NCBI GenBank assembly: GCA_009700405.1
Contig: WLMD01000109.1
Location: 1-5,428 of the forward strand
Source: Actinomycetota bacterium
GTDB taxonomy: Bacteria; Actinomycetota; Actinomycetes; Nanopelagicales; Nanopelagicaceae
Length of the DNA stretch: 5,428 bases
Direction of reading: 5' to 3'
In this document: in pieces, positions 1-5,428 of the stretch
How positions within the stretch are numbered: position 1 is the first letter of the stretch
How the letters are laid out: each line of letters opens with the position of its first letter
The notes under the pieces: generated by a model
Database searches by the model: none
Told to the model about the DNA's origin: nothing
The model's input: the letters and a program-made list of their open reading frames with translations, nothing else
Made by a program: the position numbers and the translations under genes

Positions 1-588
1 GACCATCCTGGCTCTGGAATGCACACTCATGTATCCCTCTTTCAGGGCGAAAAGAATGCTTTCTACGACGCTAAGGCTGAGTACAACTTATCCAAGGTGG
101 GTCGTTCATTCATTGCTGGCCTATTGCGTCACGCACCTGAAATCACTGCTGTCACCAATCAATGGGTTAACTCATATAAGCGATTACACGGCGGGGGAGA
201 AGCGCCAGCGCTGGTCAATTGGGGACACAACAACCGTGGTGCACTAGTGCGAGTACCGATGTACAAACCAAATAATGAAAACTCAACACGTGTTGAATTT
301 AGGTCACCAGATTCTGCATGTAATCCATACCTTGCCTATGCGGTAATGATTGCAGCAGGCCTTAAAGGGGTCGAAGAAGGCTACGAGCTTGCTGATTCAT
401 CAGATGCAACAGTGTTGCCAAGTAATCTCAATGAAGCGATCATTGCAATGGAAAAGAGTGCGCTAGTGCGCGAAACGCTAGGCGAGCATGTTTTTGAATA
501 TGTTCTACGCAACAAGCGAGCAGAATGGAATGATTACAGTCGCCAAGTCACTGCGTACGAATTGGACCGCTACCTCCCGATTTTGTAG
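1..588 (+). CDS. glnA: Glutamine synthetase, GlnA2-type, C-terminal part (5' truncated by window)
   Basis: The frame is open from base 1, so the gene begins upstream; about 195 C-terminal residues are present. Glutamine synthetase joins ammonia to glutamate using ATP in the cytoplasm. The fragment opens at GSGMHTHVSLF, part of the catalytic beta-barrel. The flap glutamate in GGGEAP follows (Glu codon 199-201), then the substrate- and nucleotide-binding arginines in NNRGALVRVP and the RVEFRSPDSACNPYLA block. The C-terminus (RNKRAEW...YELDRYLPIL) resembles actinobacterial GlnA2 rather than the adenylylated GlnA1. A Tyr (382-384, GYEL) sits where the adenylylated Tyr of GlnA1-type enzymes lies, but the surrounding sequence is not the usual NLYDLPPEE context. 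The segment after it is short (about 391-426) compared with GlnA2 proteins as I remember them. Family assignment is secure; the GlnA2 subtype is likely. Confidence 0.95.
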   Translation, partial: DHPGSGMHTHVSLFQGEKNAFYDAKAEYNLSKVGRSFIAGLLRHAPEITAVTNQWVNSYKRLHGGGEAPALVNWGHNNRGALVRVPMYKPNNENSTRVEFRSPDSACNPYLAYAVMIAAGLKGVEEGYELADSSDATVLPSNLNEAIIAMEKSALVRETLGEHVFEYVLRNKRAEWNDYSRQVTAYELDRYLPIL

Positions 589-597
589 CGGTTTATT
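566..597 (+). terminator. Probable intrinsic terminator overlapping the glnA stop codon
   Basis: ACCGCTAC (566-573) and GTAGCGGT (585-592) form a perfect 8-bp stem with an 11-nt loop, extendable by G-U pairs. It is followed by a T-rich stretch, TTTATT (592-597). The TAG stop (586-588) lies inside the 3' arm, so the hairpin is partly coding. It lies between glnA and the convergent minus-strand ORF that ends at 609. The T tract is short, and on the minus strand there is none after the hairpin, so any termination would act mainly on glnA transcripts. Confidence 0.5.
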
Positions 598-608
598 CCT
601 CAGATTAT

Positions 609-1001
609 TCAGGAGCCTTGGAGTTCTTTTTGCAGTGGGTGCCAGGTGAGATCTTCAATCCCAACGAGTACAGCAGGAGCTGTCATGTATTCGTTGGAAT
701 CCTTACTATTCATGGCAATTGATGTGATATCTCTACTCGGCAGGTGTGAAATCCCTAAAATCGAAGTGGGCGCAGAAGTAGCAAAAACCCATCCCGTAGG
801 TGTCAACGATTCACCTTTTTTTAACCAGGCCTGGCCAGCCCACCATCCAAACTCATTGATGGCGCTTTGCATAAATGCGCCAAGTACTAGATAGAGATTT
901 TCAATCGAAAGGACACTGCTCACGAGTGTGCGCGAAATACGGTCTGAACGAAGGCGGATTTTTGCGTCCTCATCCTGAAGGGCGTCAGATTCTTTCGTCA
1001 T
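609..1001 (-). CDS. Hypothetical protein, 130 aa, unrecognised
   Basis: I do not recognise this protein. The reading frame runs on the minus strand from ATG at 999-1001 to TGA at 609-611. The start is preceded by an AAAGGG purine stretch 4 nt upstream, a fair ribosome binding site; the next in-frame ATG upstream (1035-1037) has none. Codon use looks coding: four of five Arg codons are CGC/CGT, all Ile codons are ATT/ATC, and Glu is mostly GAA. The N-terminus is charged (MTKESDALQDEDAKIRLRSD). A hydrophobic/amphipathic middle follows with FGWWAGQAW near residues 51-59, then a Thr/Ser/Pro-rich segment and a C-terminus ending HPLQKELQGS. There is no signal peptide or clear membrane span. It is convergent with glnA (20-bp gap) and divergent from the hydrolase gene. 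Without it, the glnA-hydrolase interval would be over 500 bp of non-coding DNA. The alternative is a chance open frame. Confidence 0.5.
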   Translation of the reverse strand: MTKESDALQDEDAKIRLRSDRISRTLVSSVLSIENLYLVLGAFMQSAINEFGWWAGQAWLKKGESLTPTGWVFATSAPTSILGISHLPSRDITSIAMNSKDSNEYMTAPAVLVGIEDLTWHPLQKELQGS

Positions 1002-1092
1002 CGCACCCTTTCGTGAACGGAAGTTCGCTACCCTCATGGCAAGGCAAACGCAGTGGTTGAATTCTCTAAGGGTCCAACATGCATATCGGTAC

Positions 1093-1118
1093 TTCCAAGG
1101 GGGATAACCCCCTTGGAA
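1093..1118. repeat. Perfect 11-bp inverted repeat in divergent intergenic region
   Basis: TTCCAAGGGGG (1093-1103) and CCCCCTTGGAA (1108-1118) are exact reverse complements separated by ATAA. In RNA this would be a very stable 11-bp stem with a tetraloop. Neither strand has a T tract after it, so it is not a standard intrinsic terminator. It lies between the minus-strand ORF start (1001) and the hydrolase start (1153). It could be an operator for a dimeric regulator of the divergent pair, a 5'-UTR hairpin of the hydrolase mRNA, or a U-less terminator. The repeat itself is certain; its function is not known. Confidence 0.85.
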
Positions 1119-1152
1119 TGTGAGGGCTTTGCGACGGGAAGGCGGCTTCGAA

Positions 1153-2325
1153 GTGACTACTTTTTCCGAGCAGTTCGGCTTTGACCGATCAGAGGTGAAT
1201 CTGGCCAATTGGCTAGAGAGCCCGTATAGCAGTTGGTCATTTCAAAACGTTCCTGAGATTGTCCCTACGGCAGTGATTGATGGACCGGGTACCTCGGCGC
1301 TTCCTCGTGCGATTGATGACGCATTTTTGGATCAGACATTTGATGACGAGCTACCGGAAAAGCGCAGAGATTACTTAGACCGCACATTCACCGATGCCTT
1401 TTTGGTAGTTAATAAAGGCAAATTAATAAGCGAGTACTACCGCGAACCGATGAACGAATCTACGCGCCACTTGGTTTTCTCTGTCAGTAAATCAATCACA
1501 GCTTTACTCACGGGAATCGTCATTGATAAATACTCACTTGATGTCACCAAAACTGTTTCCCATTATTTGCCCAATGCAAAGGGCAGCGCATACGAGGATG
1601 CCACAATTCAAGATGTTTTGGATATGTTGGTGAGCGTCCAATTCATTGAGGATTACACGCTTAAAGCAGGTGTCTATGCACGCTATCGCAGAGCTATGCT
1701 TTTCATGCCTCCTTCTAAAGATGAATTACTTCCCAAAGAACACCTCGGCGAATTTCTTTTCACACTCCCTAAGGCAAGTGGAGACCACGGCAAAGTATTT
1801 GCCTACCAATCACCTAATACAGATGTCCTTGGAATGATTTTAGAGAAAGTTACTCAGACGCGCTTTCCAACTTTGTTATCAGAGTTACTGTGGAAACCAC
1901 TGGGCGCACGTTCGGCAACAGTCACTGTTGATGGAATTGGGCAATCCCGCACAGCTGGTGGAATTGCATGTGCTGCCCATGATCTTGCGCTACTGGGTGA
2001 ACTCTTTAGGAATCTAGGTTTTGCTAATGGCCAACAGATAGTTCCTGAGAAATGGATTCAAGACACTAAAGAAAATGGTAATCCGCAAGCCTGGAACGTT
2101 GGTGATTTCGAGACGCTCTTTGATCATGGTCGGTATCGGAACAAATGGTATGCCGATGGAGATGGCGCCTACTGTGGAATTGGGATTCATGGACAGTGGA
2201 TGTATGTCGATCCTGCGAGTGAAAGCGTTATTGTGAAAATGTCATGCCAGCCAGTTGCCTCTGATGATGAATTGGATACTCGAATCTTGGTATTTATGCG
2301 GGATATCGCTGCATCACTTCGGTAA
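1153..2325 (+). CDS. Serine hydrolase, class C beta-lactamase / NylB-like family
   Basis: The product is 390 residues with no signal peptide, so it is likely a cytoplasmic amidase or esterase rather than a secreted antibiotic-degrading enzyme. The nucleophile motif SVSK (Ser110, Lys113) follows HLVF. The general-base Tyr218 lies in FAYQSPNTDVLG. A GIHGQ segment (His346-Gln348) followed by MYVDP takes the place of the KTG box. Length and spacing match 6-aminohexanoate-dimer hydrolase (NylB, 392 aa; Ser112, Lys115 and Tyr215 as remembered). The Glu-Asp-Tyr after the DVLDM segment is also family-like, although the usual Ser-Gly just before it reads Val-Ser here. I chose the GTG at 1153, which begins MTTFSEQFGFDRSEV and has GGGAAGG (1136-1142) 10 nt upstream. 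An in-frame GTG at 1120 directly abuts the inverted repeat and has no ribosome binding site. The natural substrate is unknown. The gene appears monocistronic. Confidence 0.9.
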   Translation: MTTFSEQFGFDRSEVNLANWLESPYSSWSFQNVPEIVPTAVIDGPGTSALPRAIDDAFLDQTFDDELPEKRRDYLDRTFTDAFLVVNKGKLISEYYREPMNESTRHLVFSVSKSITALLTGIVIDKYSLDVTKTVSHYLPNAKGSAYEDATIQDVLDMLVSVQFIEDYTLKAGVYARYRRAMLFMPPSKDELLPKEHLGEFLFTLPKASGDHGKVFAYQSPNTDVLGMILEKVTQTRFPTLLSELLWKPLGARSATVTVDGIGQSRTAGGIACAAHDLALLGELFRNLGFANGQQIVPEKWIQDTKENGNPQAWNVGDFETLFDHGRYRNKWYADGDGAYCGIGIHGQWMYVDPASESVIVKMSCQPVASDDELDTRILVFMRDIAASLR

Positions 2326-2348
2326 TTTATAAGAGGGCATAACAGGGT

Positions 2349-2378
2349 TTGCTCAGAGTCCTAACTAAGGGCTACCCT
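2349..2378 (+). promoter_or_regulatory. Predicted promoter of the leuA leader transcript
   Basis: TTGCTC (2349-2354) as -35 and TACCCT (2373-2378) as -10 (the TAnnnT form common in Actinobacteria) are separated by 18 nt. A start site 6-7 nt past the -10 falls at about 2384-2386, on or beside the ATG of the leader peptide (2385). This fits a leaderless transcript, because no Shine-Dalgarno sequence precedes that ATG. The boxes were identified by eye. Their spacing and their fit to the leader start are the support. Confidence 0.55.
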
Positions 2379-2384
2379 AATGAG

Positions 2385-2432
2385 ATGAAACTACGCAGCC
2401 TCCTCCTTCGCTGCCGTGGCGGGGTCCTATAA
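2385..2432 (+). CDS. Leucine-rich leader peptide of leuA (attenuator sensor), 15 aa
   Basis: ATG at 2385 reads MKLRSLLLRCRGGVL and stops at TAA 2430-2432. Five of its 15 codons are Leu: CTA, then CTC-CTC-CTT in a row (2400-2408), and a final CTA. That is far above chance and lies directly before leuA. Such a peptide senses charged leucyl-tRNA: a ribosome stalls on the Leu run when leucine is scarce and runs to the stop codon when it is plentiful, changing how the downstream RNA folds. No Shine-Dalgarno precedes the ATG, and the predicted transcription start falls on it, so translation is probably leaderless. The peptide itself has no expected function beyond this. The stop codon lies inside the first hairpin of the leader RNA, as expected for coupling. 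Confidence 0.85.
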   Translation: MKLRSLLLRCRGGVL

Positions 2433-2486
2433 CCGGTCCCCTCGTCGCGGGGTTTTGACATACCGGTAAAACCCAAACCCCCGCGA
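2421..2486 (+). promoter_or_regulatory. leuA leader RNA with competing hairpins and possible pseudoknot (LEU element-like)
   Basis: Several mutually exclusive stems can be read. Stem A pairs GGGG 2421-2424 with CCCC 2438-2441, with two more C-G pairs inside after a T-T mismatch. Stem B pairs the same CCCC with GGGG 2449-2452, followed by TTTT 2453-2456. Stem C pairs GGGTTTT 2450-2456 with AAAACCC 2468-2474. Stem D pairs TCGCGGGG 2445-2452 with CCCCGCGA 2479-2486, and can add TTTT/AAAA inside. The palindromic hexamer ACCGGT occurs twice (2432-2437 and 2462-2467), so the two copies can pair as a loop-loop contact or pseudoknot. A conserved pseudoknot called the LEU element is known upstream of leuA in most Actinobacteria; I infer that this is one. 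Stem D ends 5 nt before the leuA ribosome binding site, so control could be transcriptional or translational. Confidence 0.75.
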
Positions 2487-2503
2487 ATTTAAAGGAGTAA
2501 GAA

Positions 2504-4234
2504 ATGAATTTCCCAAAGCAATCACCTAGTCAGATGCCTTATGGCCGCTATTCCTCATTCATTCCTGTAGATCTTCCTGATCGTACGTGGCCAAGTAAAC
2601 AGATGAGCCAAGCGCCAAAATGGTGCTCTGTTGATTTACGCGATGGCAACCAAGCTCTCATTGACCCTATGGATACGCCACGCAAATTAGCGATGTTTAA
2701 GTTACTTGTCTCCATGGGTTATAAAGAAATTGAAGTAGGTTTCCCAAGTGCAAGCCAGACAGATTTCGATTTTGTCCGAAAGATTATTGAAGAAGATTTA
2801 ATTCCTGATGATGTGATCATCCAAGTCCTTACTCAAGCACGCGAACCTTTAATCCGTCGCACTTATGAATCTATCAAGGGTTCTAAACAAGCGATTGTCC
2901 ATCTTTACAACTCGACATCTACCTTGCAGCGTCGCGTTGTATTTGGGCAAGATAAAGCGGGCATCAAGAAGATTGCCACTGATGGCGCTGAGCTTTGTTT
3001 AGCCCTCATTGACACTGTGCCAGGCACCACTGTTTCCTTTGAATATTCTCCTGAGTCATATACAGGTACAGAATTAGAATATGCACTTGAAGTATGCAAT
3101 GCAGTAAATGATGTCTGGAAACCAACTCCATCCTGGAAGACAATCATGAACTTGCCAGCAACGGTTGAAATGGCAACTCCAAATATTTATGCAGACTCAA
3201 TTGAGTGGATGTGTCGCAACCTCAACAACCGCGAAAGTGTTGTTGTCTCGCTACATCCCCACAATGATCGAGGCACAGGTGTTGCCGCCGCCGAACTTGG
3301 ATACCTTGCCGGTGCCGATCGCATTGAAGGAACTCTCTTTGGAAATGGCGAGCGCACAGGAAATGTTTGTTTGGTGACACTAGGCATGAACCTAGTCAGT
3401 CACGGAATTGATCCGATGATTGATTTTTCAAACATTGATGAAATTCGCCGCACAGTGGAATACGCAAATCAATTACGTGTCCCAGAGCGTTACCCGTACG
3501 GTGGAGATTTGGTTTTCACTGCATTTTCTGGCTCACATCAAGATGCTATTAAAAAGGGACTTGACCACATGGCCACTGATGCAAAAGTTGCAGGGGTTCC
3601 CATGGATGAATTCACGTGGGCAGTTCCTTATTTACCGATCGATCCCAAAGATATTGGTCGCTCTTATGAGGCGGTAATCCGCGTTAATAGCCAGTCGGGC
3701 AAGGGCGGCGTTGCCTACATGATGAAGAACGAGCATCATCTGGACCTGCCTCGTCGTTTGCAAATTGAATTTAGCAAAGTTGTTCAAGCAAAGACCGATA
3801 CCGAAGGCGGAGAAGTTCTTCCTGCGGATATGTGGCGCATCTTTGAAGACGAATACCTTCCAACGAATCCTGCCCCTTCGGCGGAAACGAATTGGGGACG
3901 TTTCCGACTCAAGGGTCTGTCGCAGACCTCTGTTCTTGATGAAGATGTTCACTTGACTGTTTCTATCGCCGACCAAGGCGAGATTCATGAACTGAGCGGC
4001 CAGGGGAATGGACCTATCGCAGCATTTTGCAACATTCTGCAAAATTATGGCGTTGATGTTCGCGTACTTGATTATTACGAGCATGCGCTCTCTGCAGGTG
4101 GAGATGCAAGCGCGGCCGCTTATCTTGAGTGCGCTATTGGTGGAGATGTCTTCTGGGGAGTAGGTATTGACCCCAATACAACTACCGCCTCACTCAAGGC
4201 TGTCGTCTCTGCGATAAATCGCGCAATTCGCTAG
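2504..4234 (+). CDS. leuA: 2-isopropylmalate synthase
   Basis: This enzyme condenses acetyl-CoA with 2-oxoisovalerate, the committed step of leucine synthesis, in the cytoplasm. At 576 residues it is the actinobacterial long form. The TIM-barrel domain carries DLRDGNQAL (Arg46, Asp47), Glu184, the metal-binding HPHNDRGTG (His251, His253), GNGERTGN (Asn287), and the linker residues His345 (SGSHQDA) and Tyr376. These sit at a constant 34-residue offset from the M. tuberculosis catalytic residues as I remember them. From about residue 480 the C-terminal regulatory domain (GQGNGPI, VLDYYEHALSAGGDA) is present, so feedback inhibition by leucine is expected. The start has a strong ribosome binding site, AAAGGAG (2491-2497), 6 nt upstream. 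Regulation by the Leu leader upstream is strongly suggested. recO follows after 22 bp with no terminator visible. Confidence 0.98.
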   Translation: MNFPKQSPSQMPYGRYSSFIPVDLPDRTWPSKQMSQAPKWCSVDLRDGNQALIDPMDTPRKLAMFKLLVSMGYKEIEVGFPSASQTDFDFVRKIIEEDLIPDDVIIQVLTQAREPLIRRTYESIKGSKQAIVHLYNSTSTLQRRVVFGQDKAGIKKIATDGAELCLALIDTVPGTTVSFEYSPESYTGTELEYALEVCNAVNDVWKPTPSWKTIMNLPATVEMATPNIYADSIEWMCRNLNNRESVVVSLHPHNDRGTGVAAAELGYLAGADRIEGTLFGNGERTGNVCLVTLGMNLVSHGIDPMIDFSNIDEIRRTVEYANQLRVPERYPYGGDLVFTAFSGSHQDAIKKGLDHMATDAKVAGVPMDEFTWAVPYLPIDPKDIGRSYEAVIRVNSQSGKGGVAYMMKNEHHLDLPRRLQIEFSKVVQAKTDTEGGEVLPADMWRIFEDEYLPTNPAPSAETNWGRFRLKGLSQTSVLDEDVHLTVSIADQGEIHELSGQGNGPIAAFCNILQNYGVDVRVLDYYEHALSAGGDASAAAYLECAIGGDVFWGVGIDPNTTTASLKAVVSAINRAIR

Positions 4235-4256
4235 TTGCTGCCATTACGGTAGGCGC

Positions 4257-4988
4257 ATGAGTCTGTACCGCGACGAGGCAGTTGTCTTGCGAACCCAGAA
4301 GTTGGGTGAAGCAGATCGCATCGTCACACTCTTAACTCGCGAACACGGACGTATTCGTGGAGTTGCAAAAGGAGTACGTCGCACCAAATCTAAATTCGGC
4401 GCTCGCCTTGAACCAGGTAGCCATATAGATGTGCAGCTCTATGTGGGTAAGACCTTTGACACGGTCACTCAAGTAGAAGCAATTATGAATTATGGCGAAG
4501 CGGTCTCCAATGATTACCAGCGTTGGACAATCGCCTCTGCCATTTTAGAAACTGCCGAACGCTTCACCTCCCAAGAGCATGAACCAGCATTGCAAGAGTT
4601 TCAACTTGTTGTTGGCGGTCTTCGCGCTTTGGCTGAGAATCGTCACGATGCATCGATGATCCTTGATGCGTTCTTATTGCGCTCGCTCTCTATCGGGGGA
4701 TATGCGCCTTCAATGACGATATGTTCTCGATGTGAAAAACCTGGTCCACATCGCTATTTTTCATTAGTCGGCGGAGGAAGCGTCTGTCTTGATTGCCGTC
4801 CATCTGCATGCGCGACTCCTGCCCCAGAAACTCTCGCTCTCATGGGAGCACTCTTAAGTGCAGATTGGGATCTAGCCGATGCCAGTGAGCGCAAACATCA
4901 ACGTGAAGCTAGTGGTTTAGTAGCTGCCTATTTGCAGTGGCATTTAGAGCGCGGGCTTCGTAGTCTTCCTCTTGTGGAGCGCGCATGA
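4257..4988 (+). CDS. recO: DNA repair protein RecO
   Basis: RecO helps RecR load RecA onto single-stranded DNA bound by SSB, in RecF-pathway gap repair. The 243-residue product has the usual length. The N-terminal OB-fold begins YRDEAVVLRTQKLGEADRIV and continues through GRIRGVAKGVRR. A helical middle follows, then a four-Cys zinc site: CSRC (Cys156, Cys159) and CLDC (Cys177, Cys180), with the C-terminal helical part after it. The ATG at 4257 has only a weak GGTAGG upstream, but it directly opens the conserved N-terminus. It lies 22 bp after leuA, and its TGA overlaps the uppS start as ATGA, so translational coupling with uppS is likely. The recO-uppS pairing is a familiar actinobacterial arrangement. 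Confidence 0.96.
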   Translation: MSLYRDEAVVLRTQKLGEADRIVTLLTREHGRIRGVAKGVRRTKSKFGARLEPGSHIDVQLYVGKTFDTVTQVEAIMNYGEAVSNDYQRWTIASAILETAERFTSQEHEPALQEFQLVVGGLRALAENRHDASMILDAFLLRSLSIGGYAPSMTICSRCEKPGPHRYFSLVGGGSVCLDCRPSACATPAPETLALMGALLSADWDLADASERKHQREASGLVAAYLQWHLERGLRSLPLVERA

Positions 4989-5428
4989 GTATGCCCAAGA
5001 TTGCAAAAGAATTAATTCCTGCACACGTTGCAATAGTGATGGATGGCAATGGGCGATGGGCAAAAGATCGAGGACTGCCGCGCACTGCCGGTCATGAAGC
5101 TGGCGAGGCCGCACTTTTTGATGTTGTCGAAGGTGCCATAGAAATTGGAGTTAAAGAGATTAGTGCTTATGCATTTTCTACTGAAAATTGGCGCAGATCT
5201 CCCGAAGAAGTGAAATTCCTAATGGGCTTTAATCGCGACGTGATTCGGCGAAGACGTGATGAGATGAATGCACTAGGCGTGCGGGTGCGCTGGGTGGGGC
5301 GCCCGAATAAGTTGTGGGTCAGTGTCCGCAATGAACTTGAAGCGGCGGAGGAATTAACTGCCATGAATAAAGTCCTTACCCTCAATATGTGTGTTAATTA
5401 TGGGGGACGTGCTGAAATTGTTGATGCC
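4985..5428 (+). CDS. uppS: Isoprenyl (cis-prenyl/undecaprenyl) diphosphate synthase, N-terminal part (3' truncated by window)
   Basis: This is a cis-prenyltransferase that extends an allylic diphosphate with isopentenyl diphosphate to make the polyprenyl carrier lipid used in cell-wall assembly. The first 148 residues are present; the family is about 250. Visible motifs are VAIVMDGNGRWA (catalytic Asp20), TAGHEAG (His37), AFSTENWRRSPEEV (Ser65 to Trp69) and CVNYGGRAEIVDA at the window edge. These keep a constant 6-residue offset from E. coli UppS. The segment GFNRDVIRRRRDEMNALGVRV resembles the Mycobacterium Rv2361c / Streptomyces type, so product chain length (C50 versus C55) is open. I chose ATG 4985, which has GGAG (4976-4979) 5 nt upstream and overlaps the recO stop as ATGA. 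A second in-frame ATG at 4991 is possible but has poorer spacing. Confidence 0.96.
   Translation, partial: MSMPKIAKELIPAHVAIVMDGNGRWAKDRGLPRTAGHEAGEAALFDVVEGAIEIGVKEISAYAFSTENWRRSPEEVKFLMGFNRDVIRRRRDEMNALGVRVRWVGRPNKLWVSVRNELEAAEELTAMNKVLTLNMCVNYGGRAEIVDA

Noticed and set aside
646..1060. Plus-strand ORFs at 646-894 and 875-1060
   Set aside because: They lie opposite the better minus-strand frame, overlap each other, and show no family resemblance or ribosome binding site.
1057..1087. Possible hydrolase promoter with TTGAAT as -35 and CATATC as -10
   Set aside because: The spacer is 19 bp and the -10 is poor; it is too weak to list as a feature.
1120..1152. Upstream in-frame GTG start at 1120 for the hydrolase
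   Set aside because: It would add 11 residues unlike the family N-terminus, directly abuts the palindrome, and has no ribosome binding site; GTG 1153 has GGGAAGG upstream.
1002..1208. Longer form of the minus-strand ORF starting at 1208
   Set aside because: It would overlap the hydrolase N-terminus and read through the palindrome; only the ATG at 1001 has a plausible ribosome binding site, and the extra residues are Cys/Arg-rich and not protein-like.
2326..2348. Terminator after the hydrolase gene
   Set aside because: No inverted repeat with a T tract is visible between its stop (2323-2325) and the leuA promoter.
2380..2388. Two-codon ORF ATG-AGA-TGA overlapping the leader start
   Set aside because: It lies upstream of or at the predicted transcription start, so it is probably not transcribed, and has no ribosome binding site.
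3632..4084. 150-codon minus-strand ORF inside leuA, and shorter ones at 2905-3147 and 3187-3387
   Set aside because: They are antisense to strongly conserved leuA coding sequence and have no recognisable protein features; they are shadows of that gene.
5167..5385. 72-codon minus-strand ORF inside uppS
   Set aside because: It is antisense to conserved cis-prenyltransferase sequence, including the STENW motif.
1..5428. tRNA or rRNA genes, insertion sequences, CRISPR arrays, phage or defence genes
   Set aside because: No cloverleaf-type sequence, transposase, terminal repeats or regularly spaced repeats were found; apart from the leader and the small unknown ORF, the genes are ordinary chromosomal ones.

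Overview
The window looks like a stretch of chromosome from a low- to mid-GC actinobacterium, plausibly a streamlined freshwater (Nanopelagicales/acI-like) lineage. The evidence is a GlnA2-type glutamine synthetase, the long actinobacterial form of LeuA, an actinobacterial leuA leader, and a leuA-recO-uppS order whose UppS resembles the mycobacterial/streptomycete long form. Base composition is far less GC-rich than in Streptomyces or Mycobacterium. The lineage is inferred from protein style and gene order only.

Layout. Positions 1-588 hold the C-terminal ~195 residues of a glutamine synthetase, ending in a hairpin built around its stop codon. Positions 609-1001 on the minus strand hold a convergent, unrecognised small ORF with coding-like codon use. 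The divergent spacer that follows (1002-1152) contains a perfect 11-bp inverted repeat. Positions 1153-2325 encode a cytoplasmic serine hydrolase of the class C beta-lactamase/6-aminohexanoate-dimer hydrolase (NylB) family. Positions 2326-2503 are a compact regulatory leader: a promoter, a probably leaderless 15-codon Leu-rich peptide, and a set of mutually exclusive hairpins with a duplicated ACCGGT that could form a pseudoknot. This corresponds to the attenuator-like 'LEU element' described upstream of actinobacterial leuA genes. Positions 2504-4234 are leuA (2-isopropylmalate synthase), 4257-4988 recO (DNA repair mediator), and 4985-5428 the first 148 residues of a cis-prenyl diphosphate synthase (uppS).

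How they fit together. leuA, recO and uppS lie on one strand with a 22-bp gap and then an ATGA overlap. No terminator is visible between them, so they are probably co-transcribed. The leucine-sensing leader may therefore influence DNA repair and lipid-carrier genes as well as leucine synthesis. glnA and the hydrolase seem to be separate transcription units. No tRNA, rRNA, mobile element or CRISPR array was seen. The most interesting part is the leuA leader; the unidentified minus-strand ORF and the adjacent long palindrome come next.
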